The translations under genes were made by a program, and so were the position numbers. The notes under the pieces were generated by a model that made no database searches, was not told the origin of the DNA, and saw only the letters and a list, made by a program, of their open reading frames with translations. This document shows, piece after piece, positions 1 through 10,331 of a DNA stretch of 47,477 nucleotides. The stretch is taken from positions 1 to 47,477 of the IMG/VR virus record IMGVR_UViG_3300025913_000024, one strand, 5' to 3'. How positions within the stretch are numbered: position 1 is the first letter of the stretch; every line of letters begins with the position of its first letter. The DNA comes from a virus.

Positions 1-1214
1 AAGTTGTTCAGAACTTCTGAGTACAAGAGGTACAAAGGAGCTTGGATAGGAATAGGATCACTGCTTCCATCAAGAACCAAGGTTCCTGTCGAGGTAGTTA
101 GGTTAACCCAATCTCCTCTGGTGTTCTTCACATAGATAGGAGTTGTGTGTCCTGAACCTAACCACATGAAGGCATCAGGGTCAGTAACCCAAGGAAGAGT
201 AGGATCTGATGGATCTTGTCCTATGTAACTTCCTAGACCACCGCCTGTTCCACCAACTCCGTTCTTAGGGAAGAAGGCACCTGTGATGAGAAGGTCTAGA
301 GTAACGTACCATCTTCCAGTGTCAGAATCTTGAAGAACGAGAGGCGAACCAGCGTTAGACTGGAACTGAGCTTGAAGATCTTCTTGAGGAGCCAAACTGT
401 ATGTCTGGTGCACAGACTCGAACCCTGGGTTAGTACCAGTGGAAGGAACTGGTGCAGGAACAAGAGCCCCAGAGTACTGAGGGATCTGGTAGAAGACTTG
501 TCCGTTATCAACCAAAGCTGCCAAACCGAGGTTTCCTGAGGTGGTCTCTTGTTCATAGTGAGGAATTCCAACCAAAGGAACGGCCACAGGAGTTTGTGGT
601 AAGAAGGTCATTCTGATAGCTTGTTGGTCTGGGTTGGCTGAAGGAGTCAATCCTTCTGTCAAGATCAAGTAAGGAGGATCATCTGTTTGAAGGTTGTGGA
701 TCTCGGCGATTTGGACCGTGTTGAGATCTCCACCTCCATGAACGGCAGGAACTGCTCCTTGAATCTCTTGGAAGTCTGCTCCAGACTCCAACCAAGAAGC
801 GTAGGTCTCATAGATTGGGGTGTAAGACAAGACTCTTGGGTTTGAGACACCTGTGATAACTCCAGCTTGTTGTACAAGGTCAAAGTCTGTAACAGAGAGT
901 TCAGCAAAAGAGTTGTCAATGTAGTTTCCAAGACCATCACACAACCAAATGTTTTGGAGAGCGCTGTTCTGGTTTCCAACCAAAGCTCCAGTCGGATCTA
1001 TCTTGTAGAGATTAGCGTTCTCTGAAGGAAGAGGATATCCATTTTGGTGGATATAGAACGGAGAGTCTGGGTTGGTCAAGGACAAGTTGGTTCTTGGCAA
1101 GTAGATTCTGTTAGCGTAGGTCTTGCTATCTACAGGAAGAACAAACTGGATTGGGAACTGTCCAGAGACGGGGTCTGAGAAGGACTGAAGCTTGAGAGAG
1201 GGATTCCAGACCAT
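1..1214 (-). CDS. Virion protein downstream of the giant baseplate gene, partial (runs off the window)
   Basis: An open frame runs without a stop from an ATG at 1214 to the window edge (404 codons seen). The protein starts MVWNPSLKLQSF and is rich in Asn, Pro, Gly and aromatic residues, like the neighbouring structural proteins. It has no motif I can name. By position after gp25-, gp6- and gp7-like genes it is likely another baseplate or tail-fibre part; this is inference. The start overlaps the end of the upstream gene by 85 bases, in the -1 frame, and no ribosome binding site precedes the ATG. It may therefore be the continuation of the upstream protein through a frameshift rather than a separate gene. 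Confidence 0.7.
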   Translation of the reverse strand, partial: MVWNPSLKLQSFSDPVSGQFPIQFVLPVDSKTYANRIYLPRTNLSLTNPDSPFYIHQNGYPLPSENANLYKIDPTGALVGNQNSALQNIWLCDGLGNYIDNSFAELSVTDFDLVQQAGVITGVSNPRVLSYTPIYETYASWLESGADFQEIQGAVPAVHGGGDLNTVQIAEIHNLQTDDPPYLILTEGLTPSANPDQQAIRMTFLPQTPVAVPLVGIPHYEQETTSGNLGLAALVDNGQVFYQIPQYSGALVPAPVPSTGTNPGFESVHQTYSLAPQEDLQAQFQSNAGSPLVLQDSDTGRWYVTLDLLITGAFFPKNGVGGTGGGLGSYIGQDPSDPTLPWVTDPDAFMWLGSGHTTPIYVKNTRGDWVNLTTSTGTLVLDGSSDPIPIQAPLYLLYSEVLNN

Positions 1215-4200
1215 TCTTTATCGATAGGTCTAATTGTGTTGAAGGCAATGAGAAGGATCTTAGAGAGCTCTCCAGGTGCAAAAGCGTCGGTCGTGATCAA
1301 GCTCTCTGACAAAGTGATTCTTGTGCTTGAGATGTTCACAGCGTAGTGATCTCCAACCACGAACTCTGTTCCACCTGTGACTGAGGTACCTGCGAAGAAG
1401 CTGTGACTCAAGGTGTCAATCAAGATGATCTCACCCATGAAGACAGCAGATGAAACGATGTTTCCAGAGGTGGCCAAAGTTCTGCTTTGAGGGTCGGTGT
1501 CTGTGAGAGGGTTGAAGACGTACAAGGTTCCGGTATTACCGTAGTAGTACCACGTTCCTAGAGAATAAACCATCCCCAAGATGGTCAACGTCGTGTTGAC
1601 AGCATCAATGGATGATCCTGTCCAAGTAGCTCCGCCGTCTGTGGAGGTCAAGAGCTGCTTAGTAGCATCTGTAGTGACACCAGAAGCAACCAAGTTGATA
1701 CCGTCGGTGGCAAGAGCGTTGATCTGTCTGTTTGTAGCTCCAAGCTCATCAGTGATGACACCAAAGATTGGAGGAGTGATCAAGTCAGTCGTGAGAAGAA
1801 TGGCTGCGTTAGATGATGGAACGTTACCAGCGATGGTCCACTTTCCATTCAAGAAGATCACCTCTGTGAAACTAACACTGGTCCAAGAGAAACCTCCTGG
1901 AGCTCCAGGTGGCAAGAAGGAAGAAAGATCATAGACGTTGAAGACCAGAGCTGAGGAAGATCCTTCAGTGTAGTCAAAGTACATGATCTGTCCACCGTCT
2001 CCAACAAGCATGACTCTCGTGGTCCATAGTCCAGAGGTTTGGACTGAGCTTTTTCCAAGAGAGTTGATGGCTTGTCCTGGAGTCCAACTTCCTGTCAAGA
2101 GGATCTCATTGACAGTTGGAGTTCCACTACCTGCGACCGAGGTCACAGAGTAGAGTCGGCCTGCTTGAGTAGAAACGATCCATGAGAGAGTAGCTTCTGA
2201 GTAGATAAGTCCAGTAACAGCTGTACTTTCGTCTGAAGCCAAGATTCCTGTTACCCAAACTCCTGGAGTAGCTTGAGATGGATCAACTCCACCTGCCAAG
2301 ATAGCGAACTCACCAGTTGCGTTACCTAGGAAGTAAGTTCCTTGGTAGTCATCAATGATGGTTGGAGCCGTAAGAGGAAGATCACTTGTTGCTGTGGTGA
2401 AGATCGTTCCTTTCTGGAACATGAACTGTTGAATCGTGTCACCAGAACTAAGCAACTGAGATGCCAAGGTAAAGGCGTGTTGGTCTGAGGTAGAGGTTGA
2501 AAGAGGAAGAAGAGTGTTCAAAGTTGAAGGGTCTGAACCGTCATAAACGATCTGAGCTGCAACCAAGAGAAGGTTCTTGAAGTAAACTCTCTCAAAGGAA
2601 CCGTCGTAAAATCTATCGTAACCGTACGCTGCTGAGTTGATCAAGTCTCCAACGATAGGAGGACCATCACTGTTAGCAAGCAACGTCAAGAGAGACGTTC
2701 TGAACTGGTCAACTCTTGTAGGATCGGAGCTGATCGGAACCAATTTCGTTGGAGCAGGATCAGAAGGATTAACTCTTTCCATGACACCGACCAAGTCAGT
2801 GTATTGGTTGGTGTACAAGGTCTCTTCAGAAGGAAGATAAGCATTTCTGAAAAGAACCTCTTGAGCAGTTTTGACCTGGTCGAATAAGGAAACTTGAGAG
2901 ATGTCGAAAGGAACACCAGAAGCAGGAATGATGGTTGTTGAGTTATCATCAATCTTAGAGATCGTTCCGGCTAGAGGTAGAAGGTTCTTGAAGTACTTAG
3001 GTTCCTTGAAGTCCAAGGTGTGCTTGATGTCAGAAGCGTCAGTCAAGACGTAAGAGACGTTTCCAAGTTGATCTTTCTCTTGAAGAACCGGACCTGATGA
3101 AAGGTCAAAGGTTGTTCCGTGGTTGTCAACACCCTGAGCTGGAAGAACTAGAGGGATCAAGAAGTCACCAGAACCTTGAGCGATCAAGGTGTGAGGAAGA
3201 TCAAAGATGGTTGAGAACTCATCAAGAGCATTAGCTCTCATGGCTACCAATGCTTGAAGGATAGCTCCAAGCGTTACCTCAGTGTAGTTGATAGGAATGT
3301 TGAAGAGATCTGTTTGGTGAGCCCAAGTTGCTTTCCAAGAAGGAGAAACTTCACCATGTTCTTGGGAGTAGATGATCCAGTCGTATTTATTGACCTCTGT
3401 TCCAGGAGGAAGACCTGATGGAGTTCCAGAGACATCTCCGTTTGCAATGAAGTAGTAAGTATCTCCTGCTGCGACCATGTCTGGAATGTTAGATCCTGAA
3501 GGAACTTCAATAACTGAAGAGAAGTTGAACGTGGTTAAATCTGGAGGAGATAGAACGTTGTAGATTCCAAGAGGCTTCCACTTCTTGTAAGTCCAAGCAG
3601 AACCAGACCAGATGATCCAATCTCCAGCGAAGTAAATGATGCTGTCAATCTCAACAGAGTTGCTGAGAGAGTAGTATTGGTTGATTGCTGTTCCATCGTC
3701 TGGGAAGATCGGTCCAGAGGTTCCAATCAAGAGGTTCCATGTTCCAAGAGAAACAAATGGAGTGAAGGATCCTGTCTTGTAGGTGATGTCTTGGTAGATG
3801 TGTTGGTCTGCAACGTTAACTTCATTTGGAAGTGGGATCGTGACGTCAATCGTTCTTTCTTGGAAAGTTGGAGTGATTGCTCTAACGGTGTTGGAGTTGG
3901 AGTTAGGATCCGTGAGTTTAGTAAACTCATACTCCCCAATCAAGGTCTCAAAAAGAGGAATTTCAAGGCTGCTGTTCGAGGTAGAACCTCCACCACCAGA
4001 ACTTCCACCAATCAAAGCCTTTGGAGAGGCATACATACCTCTGTTTAGGATGTTTCCATCAATAGGTTGGTTTATGTCGAAGTGAGAAGCTCCATACATT
4101 GGAGGTCTAACCGTGTCAGAAGAAGAAACGAACAAACTTGATCTGCTGAAACTTCCAAATCCACCAGAACCAATCTTAACAGAAGCTGGGATTGAATCGA

Positions 4201-6745
4201 TGGCGTAGATCTCAGGGAAGACAATGAAAGAGGCCTGGATGTTAGGGTCCGAGAAGGTCTGGCCAGGGAAGATGCTTGAGTAACCGCTGTTGTCAGTGGA
4301 CAAGTTGATCTGGGCTCCAACAGAAACAACCTCAGACGCTTTTTGAGCATTCACAAGGTCTGTGTAAAGGTGATCCAACCATGGAAGATCCATCAAACAC
4401 AGATAGATACCAGCAGACTTTAAGTTCAAGCTGTTCTTGTGGTAAAGCATTCTGTTGATGCCCACGTCAAGGAACAACTCTCTTTGGTACTGAACCGTAG
4501 CGTAAGGACGATCCAAGTAATCTGTGGTCATCAAAGGATGGATGAGACTTCTAGGGTCGTAAAGGTTGAGGTCTTTGAAACCATCAACGTAATCCAAGCT
4601 TGGAGTCTTCCAATCTTGACCTGCCCAAAGGAACACAAAGGCATTGTTGATCAGGTTAGGGAAAGCTGAGAGGAAATCAGACTTAAATTGGAAAGGAGGA
4701 ACTTTTCCGTTAGGAAACTCTCCTAGGACGAAAGCAGTGAAGTTGTAGGTTCCATCAGGATAGGCAGACAACTCATTTTGGAGTCCACCAAGAACGATCA
4801 CGTTGTCTTGGATGGTCTGAATGTAAACTCCAGTTCCTCCAAGAACAATGGACTGAATCTCTGTACCAGGCTTGAAGTTATTTGCGATGTTTTGATTCAG
4901 AGCATCAATAAGAGTGATGGTTCCGCTGGAGAAGTAACCAGAGAATGGAACTTGAGAGATAGTGAGAGGCGCGGTCTCAAATGCTGTAGCAACTCTGGTC
5001 TTCCAATCAAGGAAGGTCTCAGGCGTGAAAGGATCTGGGATCGTTCCACTGATCAAGTTGTCTAGGCTTTGAGTCATCAAATATCCTAGATTAAAATCAA
5101 GTAATCTAGCACCTGTGATGGAGGTCATCGGAGACCAAGCACCGGTCGTACCATTGATGTTGTAGAAGCTAAGTTGGAAACCTCTTTGAACCGGAGTTTT
5201 AACACTGATAATAGGGTCTCCGATGCAAATCTTCTGGTAGTTATCTTCTCCGGTGACCGGGTTAACAGCTGGGATTGCACCAAACATGAAAGTAGCAGAG
5301 TTCTTGATATTTGGGTTGATCTGAAGCGCACCTTGAATGGCGATGGTGGCATCTACTGAAACAGCAAGACCATCAGAGTTCTCAACGTACTCATAGAAGG
5401 TGATCAAGACTCCCCTAGAAGCCGTGACCTCATTGATGGTGGATCCTAAGTACTCGTTGAACTCAAAAGATAATCTACCTGTGACCTTTTGGATGATCTG
5501 AGCAAACTCTGTGGTCAAAACTCCTGTATTAGGAGGAAGGAAACTGTCTGCCACAACTCCGTTTAAGGTGAACAAGGTGTTCAAGGAAGACGTGGTAACG
5601 AAGTCTCCGATTGGGATAACTTGAGGGTAAAAGTCAACAATATCAGAAGGCGCAAGAGTAAAACCACCGATGATCTTTCCAGATGGTGTAAGCTGAGCAA
5701 AGCCTGGACTAGAGTCACTGATCGTTCTATAGATCGTGTAAGATCTGACAGAAGGCTCAATGTAGTTGTCGATGTTCACAGCTCTTACACCTTGAGTGGT
5801 GTTCTCAATGATGCTAAAACCGCTTGAATCAAATCTGATGTAAGGAGTGTACTCGTCTGTGGTGATCGAGGTATCTTCTATGTCAGAGAATAGATAGACT
5901 CCTCCCTTAGGGAATTGCGCTACTTGAGAAGATGCATCGAACTCGTTGAGAGTTGGAAGCTCATAAACGATATCAGAAAGTCCTGGTTCGACAATTCCTG
6001 AGAACATGACCTTTTGGGTTTGGGTGTAGTGTTTGTCACTATCACCGTAAAAGTCAATTGCTCTGAAGACCTTTCCTTGGATAGGATTGGTAGGATCATT
6101 GAGTTGGTAGGTTGAGACTGGGAAAACAGAGCCGATCGTGTAAAGACCTGAGAACAAGCCTTTGTACCCTGCATGAGATCCAAAGAACTTTCTCTTGTAA
6201 GCGATGCTTCTGATATCTCTGATCTTCCACTTGAGTTCTTCTCTCAAGTCTTCCATGCTTCCTGCAGAAAGAGAAGCTGCCCATTTCTCAGAGAACTTGT
6301 AGTCTGGAGAGTAACCAAGCAAGGTTGCAATGGCAACAAAGCTGTCGTCAATCTCAACTTGAGTCAGAAGTTGTGTGTAGTCTGGATGGTCTGGATAAAG
6401 ATTGTCTAGATATCTATAAGGTTCGTGTAGGAACAAGTCCAACTCTGGTTGAGTGACACCTTCAACGTCCATGGAGTAGAAGGTTGGCATTGGACTGGTC
6501 GTTGGAGGTACCAATGATGGGCCATAGACTGGAGCAACAACACCGTTGACTGTTTTGGTCGGATGAATTGATGCTGACGATGAAAGGGACAGACCTGGGA
6601 TCGTCTTTGTCTTTCCCATCAAGAACTGCCAAAAAGGGTTTTGGAGAGCAGATGGAAGAAGATTGTTTAAAGAGATGGATGGGAGTTCATTGGTGATCTG
6701 AACTCGTTTTACTAGATTGAACTCGGAATCTGAGGTGTATCCCAT
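1130..6745 (-). CDS. Giant baseplate wedge / tail structural protein (gp7 position)
   Basis: An 1871-residue protein encoded directly after the gp6-like gene, the place that gp7 holds in T4. T4 gp7 is about 1030 residues, so this is much longer. The N-terminal 230 residues are charged and helical; the middle is beta-rich and Ser/Thr/Gly-rich, with a Gly/Ser linker around residue 940. Near residue 1700 there is an Asp-box (STDGGATW), typical of beta-propeller sialidase-like repeats, and residues about 1450-1800 look like a propeller. That suggests a carbohydrate-contacting or scaffold domain fused to a wedge protein. The ATG at 6745 has no Shine-Dalgarno but is preceded by CACTAATTTCTTT. The last ~30 residues are low-complexity Ser/Pro and overlap the next frame; see the finding on the frame handoff. 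Function inferred from position. Confidence 0.7.
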   Translation of the reverse strand: MGYTSDSEFNLVKRVQITNELPSISLNNLLPSALQNPFWQFLMGKTKTIPGLSLSSSASIHPTKTVNGVVAPVYGPSLVPPTTSPMPTFYSMDVEGVTQPELDLFLHEPYRYLDNLYPDHPDYTQLLTQVEIDDSFVAIATLLGYSPDYKFSEKWAASLSAGSMEDLREELKWKIRDIRSIAYKRKFFGSHAGYKGLFSGLYTIGSVFPVSTYQLNDPTNPIQGKVFRAIDFYGDSDKHYTQTQKVMFSGIVEPGLSDIVYELPTLNEFDASSQVAQFPKGGVYLFSDIEDTSITTDEYTPYIRFDSSGFSIIENTTQGVRAVNIDNYIEPSVRSYTIYRTISDSSPGFAQLTPSGKIIGGFTLAPSDIVDFYPQVIPIGDFVTTSSLNTLFTLNGVVADSFLPPNTGVLTTEFAQIIQKVTGRLSFEFNEYLGSTINEVTASRGVLITFYEYVENSDGLAVSVDATIAIQGALQINPNIKNSATFMFGAIPAVNPVTGEDNYQKICIGDPIISVKTPVQRGFQLSFYNINGTTGAWSPMTSITGARLLDFNLGYLMTQSLDNLISGTIPDPFTPETFLDWKTRVATAFETAPLTISQVPFSGYFSSGTITLIDALNQNIANNFKPGTEIQSIVLGGTGVYIQTIQDNVIVLGGLQNELSAYPDGTYNFTAFVLGEFPNGKVPPFQFKSDFLSAFPNLINNAFVFLWAGQDWKTPSLDYVDGFKDLNLYDPRSLIHPLMTTDYLDRPYATVQYQRELFLDVGINRMLYHKNSLNLKSAGIYLCLMDLPWLDHLYTDLVNAQKASEVVSVGAQINLSTDNSGYSSIFPGQTFSDPNIQASFIVFPEIYAIDSIPASVKIGSGGFGSFSRSSLFVSSSDTVRPPMYGASHFDINQPIDGNILNRGMYASPKALIGGSSGGGGSTSNSSLEIPLFETLIGEYEFTKLTDPNSNSNTVRAITPTFQERTIDVTIPLPNEVNVADQHIYQDITYKTGSFTPFVSLGTWNLLIGTSGPIFPDDGTAINQYYSLSNSVEIDSIIYFAGDWIIWSGSAWTYKKWKPLGIYNVLSPPDLTTFNFSSVIEVPSGSNIPDMVAAGDTYYFIANGDVSGTPSGLPPGTEVNKYDWIIYSQEHGEVSPSWKATWAHQTDLFNIPINYTEVTLGAILQALVAMRANALDEFSTIFDLPHTLIAQGSGDFLIPLVLPAQGVDNHGTTFDLSSGPVLQEKDQLGNVSYVLTDASDIKHTLDFKEPKYFKNLLPLAGTISKIDDNSTTIIPASGVPFDISQVSLFDQVKTAQEVLFRNAYLPSEETLYTNQYTDLVGVMERVNPSDPAPTKLVPISSDPTRVDQFRTSLLTLLANSDGPPIVGDLINSAAYGYDRFYDGSFERVYFKNLLLVAAQIVYDGSDPSTLNTLLPLSTSTSDQHAFTLASQLLSSGDTIQQFMFQKGTIFTTATSDLPLTAPTIIDDYQGTYFLGNATGEFAILAGGVDPSQATPGVWVTGILASDESTAVTGLIYSEATLSWIVSTQAGRLYSVTSVAGSGTPTVNEILLTGSWTPGQAINSLGKSSVQTSGLWTTRVMLVGDGGQIMYFDYTEGSSSALVFNVYDLSSFLPPGAPGGFSWTSVSFTEVIFLNGKWTIAGNVPSSNAAILLTTDLITPPIFGVITDELGATNRQINALATDGINLVASGVTTDATKQLLTSTDGGATWTGSSIDAVNTTLTILGMVYSLGTWYYYGNTGTLYVFNPLTDTDPQSRTLATSGNIVSSAVFMGEIILIDTLSHSFFAGTSVTGGTEFVVGDHYAVNISSTRITLSESLITTDAFAPGELSKILLIAFNTIRPIDKEWSGIPLSSFSPSQTPSLDSSQSSLFFL

Positions 6746-6763
6746 AAAGAAATTAGTGGGATT

Positions 6764-9244
6764 TTAGTTAGCCGTAATTTGTTGAACAGTAACGGTTATG
6801 TCGTTAGAAGCAACTGCTACGATGTCATTCCAGTTAGATGGTGCAATATCGTTCAACAATGGAATGGCTGCGACCTCTACTTGCACGATCGTTGACAAGT
6901 AACCTGCAACTTGAGAAGCGTTGGTTGGATCGATTCCAGATGGTACGTTGAAGTAACTAAGAGGAAGAGTCAAGATTCCTGTTGCATAGTCTGGGTTCGA
7001 GGTGTCATAGATCTCAGAGAAGGTCAAGTTGAAGTTGTTGATGTATCGTGTGTCGATCTGGTAACACTGAGCTCCACCAGGAAGAGGAACTTGGAGGTTG
7101 GTAGGGACATCTGAAAGAGCGAAGATCTTCTTGTTACCTTGAGAGTCTGTAACATAAGGTCTGATCTCAAAAGGAGACTGGTTAGAAGATCGTGCCCTGG
7201 TCAAGACGAAAGAAGGAGTTGTTACCTCAGAGATCTGAGGATACTGAGCAAGACGAATTAAACGAGTGTTGTAGTTGTCACCAGTTTCTTGTGGCATCTC
7301 CCAAGCGGTGTTAGGATTGTCCACTGGGAAGGTCTGTCCAGCCAAGTTCTCAGAGTAACCATCGTTGAAAGAGACAGTAGAAGGGTTTCCACCCGTGAAT
7401 AAGTTTCTCTGATCGTAAACCAAGAAGGTTCTGTTAGATTGAGCTGCAGCACTTGGGTTGTTCAAGAAGTTGAGTTCGATCCTGAAGATGTAAGGCGTGT
7501 TCTCCTTGTAACTCTGGAAACCAGAGGACAAAGGAGTCTCTCCATAAACCTTGTCGAAGGTGAAAGGAATGTTAACCAAGGTAGGTAGAACGTTTCCAGA
7601 GTCAATCGTCAAGGTGATGTTTGAGAGAGGTGTATCTGCTAGAGCTTCAAGAAGTGTCTCAACATCATCAGCGAAAGCAAAGGACTTGGCAAGGAAGTTA
7701 AACTCAGAATCTCTGAAGATGGACTTGAAATCTGCAGCAAAGATAGAGAAGTTGTCCAAGAGAAGTTGTTGCTCCATGGCTACGATCTCAGACTCAGAGG
7801 TATCTGTGCTCGTTGTTGAGACAACAACACCTAAAGCGAGAGAGATGATGTTAGGATCAATGTAAGTAAGAACGTCTGTAGGACTCATGAGGTCAGCCAT
7901 AGCTTGAGCAACTGGTCCAACCAAAGTAGCTTGACCATTGGCAAGAGCTGTACCATCACTTGAGATGGCTGTGACATTAACAGTAGAGTACTTTTGATCG
8001 CTAGATGCAATGGTGCCAGGGAAGACCTTGACCTTGTTCAAGCCGACTTGAGAGTAAGTCTTGATTTGAGACTCGTAAGCTCCGATTGTTGCGATAGCGT
8101 AAGAATCTAGATAAGAAGAAGGTGCAGTTTCTCTAAGAGTTGAGATATTGTCAGCGTCAGACCCACCCAAGATTGAGTTGATGTTGGAAGCTTGAAGGAA
8201 CTTTGACACTGCTCCAGTTCTTGGGTCAATGATTGATCCGTTGTTTGGAGGGATGATTCCGGTGATCTGATACTTGGTGTCTAGGTTTCCAAGAGAACCT
8301 GCTGTCTGCAAGTACTCCATGGTGATCTTTGCTCCAGGAGGCAGGGTTGCTCCTGTAACTCCGTCACCTGTCTTGAATAGAACTCCAGAAAGATCTGGTA
8401 GATTCACGGCCTCGAAGACTTGATCTATTGGACCTGCCAACAAGATGTTGTCAGTTTGAAACCACTCGACCTTTTGGTTAGGATCATTCGTGGTGTTGAC
8501 GAAGTACTTTAGAAACTGTCTTGAGATGTTGTTTGAAGCATCTTCGCAGTTATTGACTGGAAGAAGAAAAGACTCAAACTTTGTTCCTTGGGCCATTCCC
8601 AAGTCGTAGCTTTGAATCTTTCCTTGGATGACTGGGATCTCAAGATACTTTATGCCTGACCATCCACCTTGCTGATAGAAGTCTTCAAGTTTTGTTGGGT
8701 CAGATGAGATGTTGCTCCAAGCTTCTTTCAAAGTTCTTGATGCAACGTTCGTTGTTGCTATGTATTGGTATCCGTTAGAGGCCGGGAAGACCGTACCTTC
8801 GATGACCGTGTAACCTTTTGGAAAGGTCCATGGAACCAAGGCTTGGGTTCTTGACAAGACCTGAGGATCTGGGTCTTCTGAGATATCATCAAAGTTGGAT
8901 TGATCATCTAGACCGAAGAAGGTTCGACCAAAGTTAGGAAGTCTTGATGTTCCTTGAGGGTCTGTGTGAGAAACAATGATCACTCCGATGGCACTTCTTG
9001 GTCTGTGAGCTTTGTAAGCGATCAACGGAGCCATGGTCATCAGAGATGAAAGGTTCTGGGCAGCGTTCCACTTCTTCTCAGCGAGCAAGTACTCCATGTA
9101 TCTGGAGATCTCGGCAAGGCCGTCAGAGAATGTTCCGAAAAGAGCTTGAATGGTTCCATTCTCAGAAAGAAGGGCCCAATCAACGTCTGTTCTCATTCTT
9201 GAGAGTAGTCTTGCTAGAATTGCTGAAGGGTCAAAGCGTAACAT
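6764..9244 (-). CDS. Baseplate wedge protein, gp6 / baseplate J-like
   Basis: An 826-residue protein. The N-terminal part (about residues 1-110) has the helical opening and the AYKAHRPRSAIGVI stretch typical of gp6/J-type wedge proteins, in which a conserved Arg/Ala-rich segment precedes beta structure. Its place directly after a gp25-like gene is the conserved 25-6 pairing of T4-like and P2-like phages. In the virion, gp6-type proteins form the ring that joins the baseplate wedges around the hub. The C-terminal half is beta-rich, with no other recognised domain. T4 gp6 is about 660 residues, so this version is longer. The start ATG follows CACTAATTAAACACG rather than a Shine-Dalgarno. Identity rests on fold-level features and synteny, not on a strong motif. 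Confidence 0.72.
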   Translation of the reverse strand: MLRFDPSAILARLLSRMRTDVDWALLSENGTIQALFGTFSDGLAEISRYMEYLLAEKKWNAAQNLSSLMTMAPLIAYKAHRPRSAIGVIIVSHTDPQGTSRLPNFGRTFFGLDDQSNFDDISEDPDPQVLSRTQALVPWTFPKGYTVIEGTVFPASNGYQYIATTNVASRTLKEAWSNISSDPTKLEDFYQQGGWSGIKYLEIPVIQGKIQSYDLGMAQGTKFESFLLPVNNCEDASNNISRQFLKYFVNTTNDPNQKVEWFQTDNILLAGPIDQVFEAVNLPDLSGVLFKTGDGVTGATLPPGAKITMEYLQTAGSLGNLDTKYQITGIIPPNNGSIIDPRTGAVSKFLQASNINSILGGSDADNISTLRETAPSSYLDSYAIATIGAYESQIKTYSQVGLNKVKVFPGTIASSDQKYSTVNVTAISSDGTALANGQATLVGPVAQAMADLMSPTDVLTYIDPNIISLALGVVVSTTSTDTSESEIVAMEQQLLLDNFSIFAADFKSIFRDSEFNFLAKSFAFADDVETLLEALADTPLSNITLTIDSGNVLPTLVNIPFTFDKVYGETPLSSGFQSYKENTPYIFRIELNFLNNPSAAAQSNRTFLVYDQRNLFTGGNPSTVSFNDGYSENLAGQTFPVDNPNTAWEMPQETGDNYNTRLIRLAQYPQISEVTTPSFVLTRARSSNQSPFEIRPYVTDSQGNKKIFALSDVPTNLQVPLPGGAQCYQIDTRYINNFNLTFSEIYDTSNPDYATGILTLPLSYFNVPSGIDPTNASQVAGYLSTIVQVEVAAIPLLNDIAPSNWNDIVAVASNDITVTVQQITAN

Positions 9245-9263
9245 CGTGTTTAATTAGTGTTTC

Positions 9264-9704
9264 TTATTGAAGATGGGAAATTCCCTGATAAAGGTTTCCA
9301 ACGTATCCTGTTAGAGTATCCTTAGCCACGATCTTAATCCTCCAGCCAACATTGGCATAGTCAGGATCAACGGACAAAGCAAGAATAGCGATAGAAGGGA
9401 ACTGAGCAGAGATAGCATTGAGAAGATCTGCACCGAGTTGTTGAGCACCTTGAGCACTCAAGGTATACTTTCTCAATCCATCAAAGAAACCACCAAAACC
9501 TGGTCGTCTGTAGTAGTCTCCACCTGTTGATTGAAGCCAGATTTCTAGATCGTTGACGATAACTTGACCATATTGGACATCAATTGTCAAAGCTCCAGAA
9601 GGAGGAGTTGAGTACTTGACGTCGAGATAGTTGACAGACTGCTTGTATTGAGAGTTGAGGTTCTTAACACCTTGGCTAATGATAGATCCGACAGAGACGC
9701 TCAT
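9264..9704 (-). CDS. Baseplate wedge protein gp25-like
   Basis: A 146-residue protein with the gp25/GpW lysozyme-like pattern: a beta segment, then GGDYYRRPGFGGFFDGLRKY (residues 65-84), then helix and a C-terminal beta pair ending in RIKIVAKD. The conserved element in this family is a Pro-x-Phe-Gly turn after an acidic or Gly run, seen here as RPGFGG. The family initiates sheath assembly at the baseplate. The start is taken as the ATG whose A is shared with the stop TAA of the upstream gene (TAATG), which implies translational coupling; a longer in-frame start 24 bases upstream lies inside the upstream gene and is unlikely. The gp6-like gene follows directly, as in T4. Confidence 0.72.
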   Translation of the reverse strand: MSVSVGSIISQGVKNLNSQYKQSVNYLDVKYSTPPSGALTIDVQYGQVIVNDLEIWLQSTGGDYYRRPGFGGFFDGLRKYTLSAQGAQQLGADLLNAISAQFPSIAILALSVDPDYANVGWRIKIVAKDTLTGYVGNLYQGISHLQ

Positions 9705-10321
9705 TACATGTACCCCTGAAGAACCCAAGTTTGACCTTGATCTGGTGTAGCATCAAACTGGACCATTCTATACTTGTAGGTGATTGAGTAGTCTGCTCCA
9801 TCTTTGTTCCAACCAAGTTCAAGATCTGGAATAGATGTAGGTTTGAGTCCCCAGAATGAGAACCTAAACTTTGGGATCATTTGATCCCAAAGATAGTCGT
9901 AAACTATGATCTCTGCGTGCTTAAGTTTTCCGACCTTTCCACTGATGAAGGTGTCTCGAACTCTGTCGTAATATCTAGCTAACCATCCTTGATGAAATGT
10001 CCAAACTGGAAGATAGTTTCCTTCATACCATGTGAAAGTGACTTCATTAGGGACATCAACTCCCGTGACAAAGGAATCTCTGTATGAGACGTGAACGTCA
10101 GAGAACTTAAGAGTTGGATTCTTGATTTGAACTCCGTTGCAAAGCAACGCGATGGTCTGAGTGTTGTCTGCGTTGGTGCTATCTTCATATCCGACTTCAT
10201 CGGTTATCTGAACTTGAAGAAGGTTCGGATTGAATGTGGTTCTAAAGACTGAACCATCAACCAACGGGGATGTAAAGGTTCCACCGTTAGCGCCTGCAAT
10301 CGTTAAAATGTCGTTAGCCAT
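9704..10321 (-). CDS. Tail tube / baseplate tube-cap-like protein
   Basis: A 205-residue beta-rich protein. Residues 75-130 contain VPNEVTFTWYEGNYLPVW and an aromatic WLARYYDRVRD helix, which resembles the strand-helix arrangement of the three tail-tube-like proteins encoded just upstream, though the FTPP and FRVDA motifs are not obvious. It is probably a fourth, diverged member of the gp19/gp48/gp54 tube fold or a baseplate hub adaptor. The ATG is preceded by AAGGAAAG at a good distance. Its stop overlaps the gp25-like start. Exact role not determined. Confidence 0.55.
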   Translation of the reverse strand: MANDILTIAGANGGTFTSPLVDGSVFRTTFNPNLLQVQITDEVGYEDSTNADNTQTIALLCNGVQIKNPTLKFSDVHVSYRDSFVTGVDVPNEVTFTWYEGNYLPVWTFHQGWLARYYDRVRDTFISGKVGKLKHAEIIVYDYLWDQMIPKFRFSFWGLKPTSIPDLELGWNKDGADYSITYKYRMVQFDATPDQGQTWVLQGYM

Positions 10322-10331
10322 CTAACTTTCC

